From the NCBI GenBank assembly GCA_964429995.1, contig CAYSDY010000001.1, positions 1 to 64,000 on the forward strand: DNA of 64,000 nucleotides, written 5' to 3'. Position 1 is the stretch's first letter, and every line of letters starts with the position of its first letter. The notes under the pieces are model-generated. The model had not been told where the DNA came from. It saw nothing but the letters and a program-made list of their open reading frames with translations, and made no database searches. Shown one piece after another: positions 18,162-27,124 of the stretch. This stretch comes from UBA583 sp964429995. Its GTDB lineage: Archaea > Nanobdellota > Nanobdellia > Woesearchaeales > UBA583. Both the position numbers and the translations under genes were made by a program.

Positions 18162-18917
18162 ATGGATAATGAAAAAAAAATTGTTTTATGGGATATTGAT
18201 GATACCTTATATGATGCATCAGCATTTAAAAAATTATCAAGAGAAAATTCTATAAATGCAATGCATAAAGCATTAAAAAAACAGGGTTTTGCATATGATT
18301 TTGATTTTTTATATAATCTTTTTCTTGAAATGTATCAAAAGGATAAAAATTCAACTCACATGTTTAATGATATGCTTGAAAAACTTGTGCCTCTTGAACA
18401 TGTGCCTTTATATGTTGCAATAGCAGTTAATGCTTATCATGGAACCAAAAGTCATATGAGAACAAGAGATGGGGTAGATGATGCACTTTTTAAACTGTCT
18501 GAAATGGGATTTGATATGGGAATAGCATCTTCTGGATTTTCAACAAAACAGTATGATAAAGTGATAAGATTGGGTCTTATGAATTATTTCCCGATACAAC
18601 TTATATTTATAACTGAGTCTGTTAACCCTAAAGAATTACCTTTTAATAAGGATGTGTTTTTTTATGCAAAAATAAAAAATATACTTGAGAATATGGGATA
18701 TAAAAGAATAATCATGGTTGGAGACAAATTTGAGGCTGATATTCAACCTGCATGCGGTGTTGGACTTGAAGCAATACTTGTTAACTCTCCAAATATAAAT
18801 GGAAATAATAATGAAATAATACAAAAAATGACTCAAGAGACAAGTGCAATATATGCAGACCATATTGCACAAATCCCTGATTTAATTGAAAAAAATGATA
18901 AGAAGAAATATCAATAA
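18162..18917 (+). CDS. HAD-superfamily hydrolase
   Basis: A 251-residue phosphatase-like protein. LWDIDDTLYDAS near the N-terminus carries the nucleophile DxD pair, IASSGFS is motif II, and MVGDKFEADIQPA with its acidic residues is motif IV, so the catalytic set is complete. A helical cap lies between the first two motifs, as in pyrimidine-nucleotidase-like members. The substrate cannot be told. I start at the ATG at 18162 because a TATA-like AATATAAAC at about 18129-18137 sits 25-33 bases before it; an upstream in-frame start would add a low-complexity Asn/Ile stretch. It overlaps hjc. Confidence 0.8.
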   Translation: MDNEKKIVLWDIDDTLYDASAFKKLSRENSINAMHKALKKQGFAYDFDFLYNLFLEMYQKDKNSTHMFNDMLEKLVPLEHVPLYVAIAVNAYHGTKSHMRTRDGVDDALFKLSEMGFDMGIASSGFSTKQYDKVIRLGLMNYFPIQLIFITESVNPKELPFNKDVFFYAKIKNILENMGYKRIIMVGDKFEADIQPACGVGLEAILVNSPNINGNNNEIIQKMTQETSAIYADHIAQIPDLIEKNDKKKYQ

Positions 18918-19305
18918 AAAAGCAAAGGGAACTGATGCAGAAAGAGAACTTGTAAAAATGTTTTGGGATAATAATTGGGCTTGCGTTAGAGTTGCTGGTT
19001 CTGGTTCTAGCAAGTATCCATCACCTGATATACTTGCTAGTGATGGAAATAAGAAAATTGTAATGGAAGTTAAAACTGTTGCTGATGTTAAAAAATATTT
19101 TTCAAGACAACAAGTTGATGAACTTTTGTTTTTTGCAGGAAAATTCTGCTCTCAAGCATGGATTGGAGTAAAATTTAAAGAATCTCAATGGTATTTTATA
19201 CCTGCTCTTGAACTTGAAAAAACCTCAGCTGATAATTATAAAATTGATTTGATAAAAATGAAAAAATCTGGATTTAATTTTGATGAAATGATAACTATGT
19301 GTTAG
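18895..19305 (+). CDS. hjc: Holliday junction resolvase Hjc
   Basis: Cleaves four-way DNA junctions during recombination and fork repair. The 136-residue product has the archaeal Hjc layout: KGTDAERELVKMF with the first catalytic glutamate, RVAGSGSS, PSPDILA with the metal-binding aspartate and VMEVKTV with the Glu-x-Lys pair of the restriction-endonuclease-like fold. The ATG at 18895 lies inside the upstream HAD gene (23-base overlap), so translation is probably coupled. A TTG at 18886 would add only three residues and is less likely. Confidence 0.93.
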   Translation: MIRRNINKKAKGTDAERELVKMFWDNNWACVRVAGSGSSKYPSPDILASDGNKKIVMEVKTVADVKKYFSRQQVDELLFFAGKFCSQAWIGVKFKESQWYFIPALELEKTSADNYKIDLIKMKKSGFNFDEMITMC

Positions 19306-19310
19306 ATTTT

Positions 19311-20558
19311 TTAAATGTAATCTTTTAAATTTATCTTATCATCATCTATATCTTTTAGAACTTTAAATATGAAATCTATCTCTTGTTTTGTGTTATAAAA
19401 ATAGAATGAAAATCTGGATGTTGAATTTACATTAAGTTTTTTAATAAGTGGCATTGCACAATGATGACCACCTCTTATTGCTATTCCAAAAGCATTAAAG
19501 ATACTACTTAAATCATGTGCATGAAGTGTTTTATGTGTTAATGAAAATATTGCAGATCTTTGATTTGACAAGTTCCCATGTAACTTGAAATTTTTCAATT
19601 TTTTAAAATTTGATATGAAATAATCAACAAGTATTTTTTCGTATTCTTCTATTTTTTCTAAACCTATTGACCTTAAATAATCTACTGCAAAACCTAAACC
19701 TATTATTCCTTCTATATTAGGCGTACCAGATTCTAATTTAAAATACCCTTTCTGATATGTTGAATCAAAAAAATCAACTTCATCAATCATTGAACTTCCA
19801 AATTCTAACGGTTTTAAATATTTGTAATTATCTTTTTTAACATATAAAACTCCAACCCCACTTGGACCGCACATTTTATGTGATGAAAAAACAAGATAAT
19901 CGCATTTTATCTTTTTAACATCTATTGGCATGTGACCTATGCTTTGAGAAGCATCAACTATAAATTTTATATTGTTTTTAATTGCAATTTCTCCTACTTC
20001 TTCAATTGGATTAATACTTCCTAATACATTTGATATATGTGTAATTGATATTATTTTTGTTTTGTCTGTTATATTTTTTTTTAAATCATTAATATCTATT
20101 GTAAAATCTTTATTCATCTTTACAATCTTTAGTTTTGCATTTTTCCTTTTTGCAAGTTCTTGCCATATGACAAGATTTGAATGGTGCTCCATATCGCTTG
20201 TTATGATCTCATCATCTTTATCTATTATATCATAATATGAATTAGATATTATGTTAAGGCTATTTGTTGCACCTTTTGTAAAAACTATTTCGTTTTCATC
20301 ACAATTTATAAGTTCTGCAACTTTAAACCTAGCTTTTTCAAATTCTTCTGTTGCAATCTGACTTAATTTGTGAATACCCCTGTGCACATTTGAACAATAA
20401 TTTTTATAGAAATGTGTGATTGCATCAATTACCTGTTCTGGTTTTTGAGTTGTTGCTGAATTATCTGCATATATTAATGGATAATCATTTATTTTTTGAT
20501 TTAAGATTGGGAAATCACCCCTTTTATTTTTAAAAAAAATTACTAAATCCTGTTCCAT
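19311..20558 (-). CDS. sufS: cysteine desulfurase, SufS type
   Basis: Takes sulfur from cysteine for iron-sulfur cluster assembly. The 415-residue PLP enzyme shows YADNSATTQKP at the start of the fold, DMEHHSN, VDASQSIGHM, the PLP lysine in FSSHKMCGPSG and the catalytic cysteine in RGGHHCAMPL, which is the SufS/CsdA class II pattern. The SufC ATPase lies at 34594 on the other strand; no SufB or SufD is in the window. It is convergent with hjc, with only five bases between them. Confidence 0.93.
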   Translation of the reverse strand: MEQDLVIFFKNKRGDFPILNQKINDYPLIYADNSATTQKPEQVIDAITHFYKNYCSNVHRGIHKLSQIATEEFEKARFKVAELINCDENEIVFTKGATNSLNIISNSYYDIIDKDDEIITSDMEHHSNLVIWQELAKRKNAKLKIVKMNKDFTIDINDLKKNITDKTKIISITHISNVLGSINPIEEVGEIAIKNNIKFIVDASQSIGHMPIDVKKIKCDYLVFSSHKMCGPSGVGVLYVKKDNYKYLKPLEFGSSMIDEVDFFDSTYQKGYFKLESGTPNIEGIIGLGFAVDYLRSIGLEKIEEYEKILVDYFISNFKKLKNFKLHGNLSNQRSAIFSLTHKTLHAHDLSSIFNAFGIAIRGGHHCAMPLIKKLNVNSTSRFSFYFYNTKQEIDFIFKVLKDIDDDKINLKDYI

Positions 20559-20665
20559 TAAATAATAGATTCTTAACTATTTATAAAATTCACCAAATAT
20601 ATAGAAAATTTCTAAAAATCTTTAATGTTTCTTAGTTTCTTATAAAAAAGTTTTGAAATTAAAAA

Positions 20666-22486
20666 TTATTTTAATGTCATCATGATATTTTTAAACATGT
20701 TAAAGGCTTTTGTTACCTTATCTTTATTCATGTTTACTGCAACTATTTTTATTTTGTCTGCATCACATATTATTTGGGTTTTATCTTCTAGTATTAAAGA
20801 TGTTTTGTGTGTACCTAGCAATGTATTGCAAACATCTTGATTGTATCCTTCAAAATTATCCAACTCTATTATGTATACTGGTTTTAAAGTGCTTTTCTCA
20901 AACTTCTCATAACCATATATTTTTTTTTCACCTGCTTTTTTAAAAAATGCAACACGTGATATCCCTATATCTTTTCCTCTTTCAAAAACATCGTTAACAT
21001 CCATTAGATCTGCTGATATGTCAGATTCTCCGCTATAAAAAAGATATGTTTTTGTTATGTTGTTGTGGATGAATGTGAGATTTTTTCCGTCTGATGTTGT
21101 AAGTGTATGTTTAGAGCATGTAAGAAACTCTTCACCTGATGTTTTGTTAAATTGATTAAAACTGAATTCTATTTCAGAACTACTATCTTCAGAGTATTCA
21201 AGTGTACCAAGTTGTGGACCTTTCATACTCTCTTTATCAAAGAAATATCTTCTTGAATTATCAACAACTCTATTCCCTATTTCAAAGCCTGTTATTATAA
21301 CCTCTGACTTATTCATGTTTCGTACAACACATGCCTTGTATGTGTTAATAAACACAGAATACATATCAAAATTTACATCAGGAACATTTATCATAGAACC
21401 ATCATTACAATATACGATTATATCATCTTCCTGCCAACTTGAAGGAATTTTTGTTGATTCAAGCAAGTTTTGTGTTGTTTTACAATAATACATTTTAAAT
21501 ATCTCACTGTAATACTCTGCACCTGGTACTGGACCTGATGCAGGTTCTGCATTGTTTTCAACCTTTACGTAATATTGACCACCTATCCTACAATATGGTT
21601 CTTTGGTCTCATCTTCAGCGTATTCATCAAAATCCATAAATTTATCAACTATTGTTGTAACTGTTTGCTCCTGTCTTAAAGAGCTATCATAATTTGCAAG
21701 TTGCTGTACTATAATTGTTTTAAATGGACTAAAAACGCTATGTCTTAAAGAACCAGCTGTTAATTTGGGCTCTGTTACAAAATCATCTGGATTGAATGGA
21801 TTTCCTGTTGAATTATCATCAGAACCACCTGGATAATCAGGATCTGTTTTATCAAAATAATCTGGTTTTGTCAGTTTTTCACCTATTTTACATACCTTTA
21901 CGCAATATGGAGTACAATTTTGCTTACTTTCAGAATCAAGATTTCTACATGAATTTGCACAATTATAAAAGGAACCTCCTACGCTTTCACATTCTTTTTT
22001 TCCAACATTTGCATTTTCGCATTCTTGTTTATTTTCAATCCATTGACCTGAATGTACTTCACATGTCTCTTTTCCCATATCATCTATTTCTTGCTGAGTT
22101 GGTTGTGTGTAAGCATAAGGAGCACCTGTTTCACTATTTTTTGTAAAATATGAATTTGGAGATAAATGATTTACAGAACAAACTTTCTCACATGAAGGAT
22201 TACAGCCACTTTGACCATTTCTACAACTATTTGCACACTCATAGAATTTTCCTGTTTCTTCTTTTATTCCAGTAAAAAGTGCTTCACATTCAGACTGACT
22301 TAAAACACTGCCTATACATTCTTTTGAACTTTCAGACCATGTACCTTGATTATAACCTTCACAATACTGTTTTACCTCATTAACCTGAGCTGAATTTACT
22401 TGTTGTAATGAAAAACCTGCAAAAAAAATGCAAGATATTAACAATAACAACATATATTTTAAGGCATATGCATCTTTTTTAATCAT
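20666..22486 (-). CDS. secreted cysteine-rich protein with duplicated Cys module
   Basis: I do not recognise the family. The 606-residue product has a signal peptide (about 1-33, ending VNSAQ). Two copies of a roughly 70-residue cysteine module follow: the first contains YECANSCRNG...CNPSCEKVC and the second YNCANSCRNL...CTPYCVKVC, each preceded by a further cysteine in SECEA or KECES. The spacing suggests disulfide-bonded repeats outside the cell. The C-terminal 350 residues hold four or five more cysteines and no hydrophobic anchor except the signal peptide. It has its own TATA-like element (AAAAATATTTTG, about 22505-22515). Confidence 0.6.
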   Translation of the reverse strand: MIKKDAYALKYMLLLLISCIFFAGFSLQQVNSAQVNEVKQYCEGYNQGTWSESSKECIGSVLSQSECEALFTGIKEETGKFYECANSCRNGQSGCNPSCEKVCSVNHLSPNSYFTKNSETGAPYAYTQPTQQEIDDMGKETCEVHSGQWIENKQECENANVGKKECESVGGSFYNCANSCRNLDSESKQNCTPYCVKVCKIGEKLTKPDYFDKTDPDYPGGSDDNSTGNPFNPDDFVTEPKLTAGSLRHSVFSPFKTIIVQQLANYDSSLRQEQTVTTIVDKFMDFDEYAEDETKEPYCRIGGQYYVKVENNAEPASGPVPGAEYYSEIFKMYYCKTTQNLLESTKIPSSWQEDDIIVYCNDGSMINVPDVNFDMYSVFINTYKACVVRNMNKSEVIITGFEIGNRVVDNSRRYFFDKESMKGPQLGTLEYSEDSSSEIEFSFNQFNKTSGEEFLTCSKHTLTTSDGKNLTFIHNNITKTYLFYSGESDISADLMDVNDVFERGKDIGISRVAFFKKAGEKKIYGYEKFEKSTLKPVYIIELDNFEGYNQDVCNTLLGTHKTSLILEDKTQIICDADKIKIVAVNMNKDKVTKAFNMFKNIMMTLK

Positions 22487-22559
22487 TATATAAGTCTTTT
22501 AACAAAATATTTTTGTAAATTTTAATAACTATTGTTAAGTAATTAATTGTTTTGTTGAC

Positions 22560-22745
22560 AATTTTATAAAAAGTTGTAAAATAAAACTACATATGTGAAA
22601 ATTATCGTATAAACTCTTCTTAAAATTTTGGGGTTTTTCAAAATTCTCTATAAATTTCACCAGTTGTTGAATCTTGTATACTCAGGTGATATATATACCT
22701 TGTACTACATACAACTGTTTATACAGTAAGATTTATTAATATTAC
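22560..22745. other. AT-rich intergenic region with nested inverted repeats
   Basis: Between the cysteine-rich protein and the hypothetical gene, CAGTTGT and ACAACTG form an inverted pair about 57 bases apart, enclosing the palindrome AGGTGATATATATACCT. A further GARAATTTT-type box also seen elsewhere in the window lies at about 22640-22660. No gene is seen. It could be a regulatory or replication-associated structure or a degraded repeat. Confidence 0.35.
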
Positions 22746-22760
22746 TTGTACAAACTATTT

Positions 22761-23879
22761 ATGAATGAAATAAATATTTGCAATTTGAATGAAATAGAAT
22801 TTGCAAAAGAAATTAAAAAAAAAGTAATATCTATTGATGATTCATATGATTTTGTACTTAATGATGGATTATGTAAGAATTTTGAAATTTTTCTTTATTA
22901 TATTGATAAACTTAAAATTAAAAAAATAAAAATAGTTTACAAGGATAGTGTTGATATTTTATGTTATAGAATTTTTCAAAAAAAATTTGTATCAGATTAT
23001 ATAAAATATGCACAATCTTTTTCAATAGTATTTGAAGGATTTAAAGAATATATGCTTTATGAACTGCTTGGAGATAAGGATTATTTTGTATATTGTGTTG
23101 CAAATAATATTGAACCGAAATGGAATGAAAAAAAATATACAGAACAAGTTGAAAAAATTGACCAATACAAAAAACTTGATCAATATGAAAATTTTCAGAT
23201 TTTAAAAGATAATTTTAAAAATTACATAGGCTCTTCATTTAATTTTCCAAATGAAGAAAATGCGGATAGGTTCGTATTTTATTTCTATGTTTATTCAGAT
23301 GATTCTAGAAACAAAATAATAGAATTAATTAAAAAACTTAATATGAAAAATAAAACTTATATTATTGACTACATAAGAGAAATGGATATAAGACTCTTTA
23401 GTTATTTTGCAATAGGTTTTTTGTACAATGAAAAAAAAGAACTTGCAAGGGAAACCTTTTATTTGCAATTTAGTATTATTGCAACAAAAAATAGAATAGT
23501 TAAAAAATATATAGAATTAAAACATAAAATCAAGTTATTGGAAAATGATAGTGAACTTATATGGTATTATGCAATAGATTTTTTTAATGATAATAGACCA
23601 CAAGAAATAAAAATATACCAAGAACATGTTTTTAAGAAAAAGTTACAGGATTTAAATCTTAATTCATTGTTAAGAGAAAAACCTTCAATAAAGGTTAATA
23701 AATATGTTAATTGCAATATAGTTGATACAAAATATGAATTCCACTTGAAAAAATTTTTTAAGTTATCAGAAAGGAAAAAACTTCAAGAAATAGGATTTGA
23801 TGACTTAAAGTCAAGAATTCTTTCAATATATGTTAACGATGATGGATGTGTTGTTAAAAAAATATTTTATGATATATAA
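22761..23879 (+). CDS. hypothetical protein, 372 residues
   Basis: No family is recognised. It is a soluble-looking Lys/Ile/Tyr/Asn/Asp-rich protein with no signal peptide, no membrane segment and no metal or nucleotide motif that I can see. The start is the ATG at 22761; a TTG fifteen bases upstream is in frame but the TATA-like TTTATTAAT at about 22733-22741 places the leaderless start at the ATG. It stands alone between a symmetric AT-rich region and the structured RNA at 23972. Codon use looks like its neighbours. Confidence 0.55.
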   Translation: MNEINICNLNEIEFAKEIKKKVISIDDSYDFVLNDGLCKNFEIFLYYIDKLKIKKIKIVYKDSVDILCYRIFQKKFVSDYIKYAQSFSIVFEGFKEYMLYELLGDKDYFVYCVANNIEPKWNEKKYTEQVEKIDQYKKLDQYENFQILKDNFKNYIGSSFNFPNEENADRFVFYFYVYSDDSRNKIIELIKKLNMKNKTYIIDYIREMDIRLFSYFAIGFLYNEKKELARETFYLQFSIIATKNRIVKKYIELKHKIKLLENDSELIWYYAIDFFNDNRPQEIKIYQEHVFKKKLQDLNLNSLLREKPSIKVNKYVNCNIVDTKYEFHLKKFFKLSERKKLQEIGFDDLKSRILSIYVNDDGCVVKKIFYDI

Positions 23880-23950
23880 TAGAGAGTTATTATAAACTCC
23901 ATAAGTTCATTTACAAATTTATTCATTTGCATACTCCACTGCTCTGCGGT

Positions 23951-23962
23951 TGAATATTTAAA
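23951..23962 (+). promoter_or_regulatory. TATA-like box of structured RNA copy 1
   Basis: TGAATATTTAAA lies 10-21 bases before the hairpin at 23972, and its centre is about 16-20 bases from the first paired base. A second copy of the RNA at 58045 also has a TATA-like box (58016-58023) shortly upstream, which argues that both are transcribed units. Confidence 0.4.
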
Positions 23963-23971
23963 AGGAATGAT

Positions 23972-24051
23972 CAAAAATTGCAGTAAACAAAATTTGAGTG
24001 ATAAATACCCCGTTATTTATGGTGGGGATAACTTAAATTTTGCGATTTTTG
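23972..24051 (+). ncRNA. putative structured small RNA, copy 1
   Basis: An 80-base segment folds as an outer 10-bp stem (23972-23981 with 24042-24051), a short internal loop, an 11-bp stem (AAAATTTGAGT with ACTTAAATTTT), and an inner hairpin ATAAATA/TATTTAT (24001-24007 with 24014-24020) whose CCCC loop can pair with GGGG at 24024-24027 as a pseudoknot. Copy 2 at 58045-58124 differs at two stem positions, and both differences keep pairing (T-G to C-G and G-T to G-C). A T-rich tract follows (TTTTTGTTTT), suited to archaeal termination. No family is recognised; function unknown. Confidence 0.55.
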
Positions 24052-24361
24052 TTTTATAGGTTTTTTGTAACCCTCTATTAAAAACACAATATTTATAAGT
24101 TTGTACCCCCAACTTAAAAGACAAAATAAAAGAAAAAATAAAGAATTCTTCCCATAATTTTATTTCTTATTTTCCTTTGTTGTAATATGTATATTTTTTT
24201 AATATTTAAAGTTGTTATATTTTTCTTAACATAGGCTTTTTTAATAAATTTTTTAGGTTTATTTATTCTATTGAGAATTTTAAAATAGATATAACCAAAT
24301 ACTTTTAATCAGTAAAATATGAAATGTTATTTAATCGAATATGTTTGGGCAGACTAAAAGA
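24052..24361. other. intergenic stretch without a recognised gene
   Basis: This AT-rich stretch begins with the conserved tail TTTTATAGGTTTTTTGTAACCCTCTATT shared with structured RNA copy 2. A TATA-like AATATTTATAAG follows at about 24089-24100, and a GAGAATTTTAAAA box at about 24274-24286. A short unannotated RNA is possible, but I see no conserved box elements or coding frame. Confidence 0.3.
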
Positions 24362-25213
24362 TTATTCAGAAATGTTACCACCTAAATCAAATTCATCTTC
24401 TATATTATCTGTTACAAGTTCTTCCTGATCCTCAAGTATGTCAAGAACTTCTTTAGGTATTATATGACCATCTGATTTTGCAACTGAAACACTTGTATCA
24501 TCTCCATCATCACCACCAAATAAACCACCTATAAGACCTATTCCTGCACCCCAACCAGCACCTATACCTATTAGTGGACCTAATAATGCACCAATTATTA
24601 CTCCTAATAATATCTCAAGATATCCCTGACCACTCTGATCGTTATGATTATAATGATTACCATGTGTTGTATCTAAAGCCTTATCTGGAATAGCTCCTAT
24701 TTGTATTACACTTGGATTTGTTCCTGCATGAATCACATCTTGTGGTAAAGCACCCTTTTCACAAAATTCGCTACTATTCCTTGCAATAGGTGGATTTGTC
24801 TGATTCGTTTGATTTGTTTGATTTGTTTCATTTACTGGTGGAACAACAGGATCATCCCTATTATCACTTTCAAGTCCAAAAATCTTGTTTTGTATTTTTA
24901 TGTCTGAATTTATGGATGAACCAGAAAGATTATCTTCTGAATCCTCTACATCATCAGGAATAGTTGCATTATCTGGTAAACCTTTATAATCACAATCTTC
25001 CGAAATGTAATAATCAGCATTTACTCTATTTTGATGCTGTGAATGATTTTTATGACCTTTTGCATTAGCCTCATCAGCATTTGCCAACATATTTATAGCT
25101 ATAAATGATGATGTAATGGCAATCTTTGTTGCAGCCTTATCCATCACTTTTGCATCTTCATCTAAAATAAAATCTTTTAATCCTCTTTTTAATTGAGGAA
25201 GTTTTTTAACCAT
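24362..25213 (-). CDS. His/Asn-rich secreted or exported protein with Gly-rich hydrophobic segment
   Basis: No firm family. The 283-residue product starts with a charged amphipathic stretch (GLKDFILDEDAKVMDKAA) followed by a hydrophobic run ending NADEANA and then GHKNHSQHQN, an order that recalls leader-plus-core layouts of ribosomally made peptides. A Thr/Asn/Gln repeat (NQT three times) lies near 132-140, and residues about 198-235 are a Gly/Ile/Leu-rich hydrophobic zipper (GVIIGALLGPLIGIGAGWGA) followed by acidic residues. It could be an exported peptide precursor, pore-forming toxin or surface protein. A TATA-like CTTTAAAATAAG lies 24-35 bases upstream. Confidence 0.5.
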   Translation of the reverse strand: MVKKLPQLKRGLKDFILDEDAKVMDKAATKIAITSSFIAINMLANADEANAKGHKNHSQHQNRVNADYYISEDCDYKGLPDNATIPDDVEDSEDNLSGSSINSDIKIQNKIFGLESDNRDDPVVPPVNETNQTNQTNQTNPPIARNSSEFCEKGALPQDVIHAGTNPSVIQIGAIPDKALDTTHGNHYNHNDQSGQGYLEILLGVIIGALLGPLIGIGAGWGAGIGLIGGLFGGDDGDDTSVSVAKSDGHIIPKEVLDILEDQEELVTDNIEDEFDLGGNISE

Positions 25214-25330
25214 AATTTTTGTTTGTCATTCTTATTTTAAAGTTATTTTATTAATCATTGAGTAGTTATAATCTATTTTTTATTTTATAAAATGAATAAG
25301 TTATTTAAAATATATTGTTTATTTTTTTTT

Positions 25331-26158
25331 ATGAAGGATAGTGAACTAAAAAATATTGCAAAAGAAATAAGAATAGATGTATTAAAAATGTTAAATACTG
25401 CAAAAAGTGGACACACTGCAGGAGCAATGGGTTTAGCTGATATATTTGCAGTTTTATATTTTGACATAATGAATCATAATCCTTTGCAACCTGATTGGTT
25501 GGCAAGGGATTTTTTGATACTATCTAATGGACATGTATGTCCTGTTATGTATGCAACTTTATCTTTAGCTAATTATTTTGAAAAGGATAAATTGTTTGAT
25601 TTAAGAAAAATTAATTCAATGCTTCAGGGACACCCCAGTAAAAATATATCAATAGGAATAGAAAATTCATCAGGTTCTTTAGGACAAGGAATTTCGTATG
25701 CTGTAGGATTGGCTGCATCGCTTAAAAGGGATAAAAAAAAAAATAAAGTCTTTACAATTGTTGGTGATGGTGAATTACAGGAAGGTGAATGCTGGGAAGC
25801 ATTTTTATTTGCAGCAAAAGAGCAACTTGATAATCTTTATGTTATTGTTGATAGGAATTTTATACAGATAGATGGAAATACAGAAGATGTTTCATCATTA
25901 GAGAAACTTTCAAAAAAAATGGCATCTTTTAATTTTAAAACAATAGAATTTGATGGAAACAACATATCACAAATAAGACATGCAATCAAAGAATCATTTA
26001 AAATAAAAGGTAGACCAATCTGTCTTATTGCAAATACAATTGCAGGAAAAGGAGTAAGTTTTATGGAAAATGATTTTAATTGGCATGGTAAGGCACCTGA
26101 TGATAATGAACTTAAAATTGCACTTAATGAACTTTGTTTAGATGAAAATGGAAAATAA
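25331..26158 (+). CDS. tktA: transketolase, N-terminal (thiamine diphosphate) subunit
   Basis: The first half of a split transketolase, which moves two-carbon units between sugar phosphates. The 275-residue product has AKSGHTAGAMG, LSNGHVCPVMYA, SGSLGQGISYAVGLA and the thiamine diphosphate/magnesium motif VGDGELQEGE...DRNFIQIDG. An in-frame ATG at 25292 would add 13 hydrophobic residues; the start at 25331 is preferred because TTATTTAAAATATA at 25301-25314 is correctly spaced. The C-terminal subunit starts 17 bases before its stop. Confidence 0.92.
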   Translation: MKDSELKNIAKEIRIDVLKMLNTAKSGHTAGAMGLADIFAVLYFDIMNHNPLQPDWLARDFLILSNGHVCPVMYATLSLANYFEKDKLFDLRKINSMLQGHPSKNISIGIENSSGSLGQGISYAVGLAASLKRDKKKNKVFTIVGDGELQEGECWEAFLFAAKEQLDNLYVIVDRNFIQIDGNTEDVSSLEKLSKKMASFNFKTIEFDGNNISQIRHAIKESFKIKGRPICLIANTIAGKGVSFMENDFNWHGKAPDDNELKIALNELCLDENGK

Positions 26159-27119
26159 AAATAATAATAATAAAAATAATAATGATTCTTTTGGAGAAAT
26201 AAGAAAAGGATTTTCAGATGGATTAATGTATTCTTCTGGTAAAAATGAAAATATAGTTGTTTTGTGTGCTGATTTAACCAAAAGCATAAAAGCTGATGAA
26301 TTTGCAAAAACATACCCTAAAAGATTTTTTGAGATGGGAATAAGTGAACAGAATATGTTAATGGCTGCATGTGGAATGACTTCTAACGACAAAATTCCAT
26401 TTGCACTTTCCTATGCAGCATTTAATCCTGGAAGAAATTGGGATCAGTTAAGAAATGGCGCGTGTTATTCTAAACTTAATGTTAAAATAATTGGTGGACA
26501 TGCTGGACTTACTACAGGACCTGATGGAGCAACACATCAAATGTTAGAAGATATTGCAATAACAAGAGTAATTCCAAATCTTGTTGTAGTAGTTCCTTGC
26601 GATGAAGAGGAAACAAAAAAAGCAACAATTGCAATAAGTGAAATTAAAAAACCTTGCTATTTAAGACTTTCAAGGGAGAAAAGTATTAACATAACATCTA
26701 AAGATTCTTTTTTTGAGATTGGAAAAGCTAATGTTATTGATGGTGGAAATGACATAACTATTATAGCTTGTGGAATCTGTGTTGGATTTGCTATTAATGC
26801 AAGAAAAATTCTTTTATCTGATCATGGAATTTCTGCTGAAGTAATAAATATGCATACTATTAAACCACTTGATGAAAATACGATACTTGAATCTGTTAAA
26901 AAAACAGGATTGGTAATAACTATTGAAGAACATCAGATAAATGGAGGAATGGGAAGTGCTGTTTGCGAATTTTTAAGTGATAAATATCCTGTCAAAATTA
27001 AAAGGTTGGGAATGAATGATTCTTTTGGAGAAAGTGGAAATGGATATGAACTTCTTGAAAAATATGGAATTAGCACAGATAAAATAGTTGAGGCCGTTTT
27101 AGAAATGATTAAGAAATAA
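26142..27119 (+). CDS. tktB: transketolase, C-terminal (pyrimidine-binding) subunit
   Basis: The second half of the split transketolase, 325 residues. It starts with an unusual Asn/Lys low-complexity stretch (about 4-14), then the pyrimidine-binding domain with FFEMGISEQNMLMAACGM, whose glutamate activates thiamine diphosphate, GGHAGLTTGPDGATHQ, and the transketolase C-terminal domain with IEEHQINGGMGSAV. The gene overlaps the N-terminal subunit gene by 17 bases, as expected for equimolar subunits. With no glucose-6-phosphate dehydrogenase nearby, it likely serves pentose synthesis. Confidence 0.92.
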   Translation: MKMENKNNNNKNNNDSFGEIRKGFSDGLMYSSGKNENIVVLCADLTKSIKADEFAKTYPKRFFEMGISEQNMLMAACGMTSNDKIPFALSYAAFNPGRNWDQLRNGACYSKLNVKIIGGHAGLTTGPDGATHQMLEDIAITRVIPNLVVVVPCDEEETKKATIAISEIKKPCYLRLSREKSINITSKDSFFEIGKANVIDGGNDITIIACGICVGFAINARKILLSDHGISAEVINMHTIKPLDENTILESVKKTGLVITIEEHQINGGMGSAVCEFLSDKYPVKIKRLGMNDSFGESGNGYELLEKYGISTDKIVEAVLEMIKK

Positions 27120-27124
27120 ATGTG

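Noticed and set aside
21796..22146. A plus-strand frame rich in His, Leu, Tyr inside the cysteine-rich protein gene
   Set aside because: It is the antisense shadow of a well-supported gene with a signal peptide and repeated modules, and its composition is unlike a real protein.
24362..25213. Firm assignment as a modified-peptide precursor
   Set aside because: The leader-like look is suggestive only; no modification enzyme is adjacent and the product is long for a precursor. Reported as a possibility instead.
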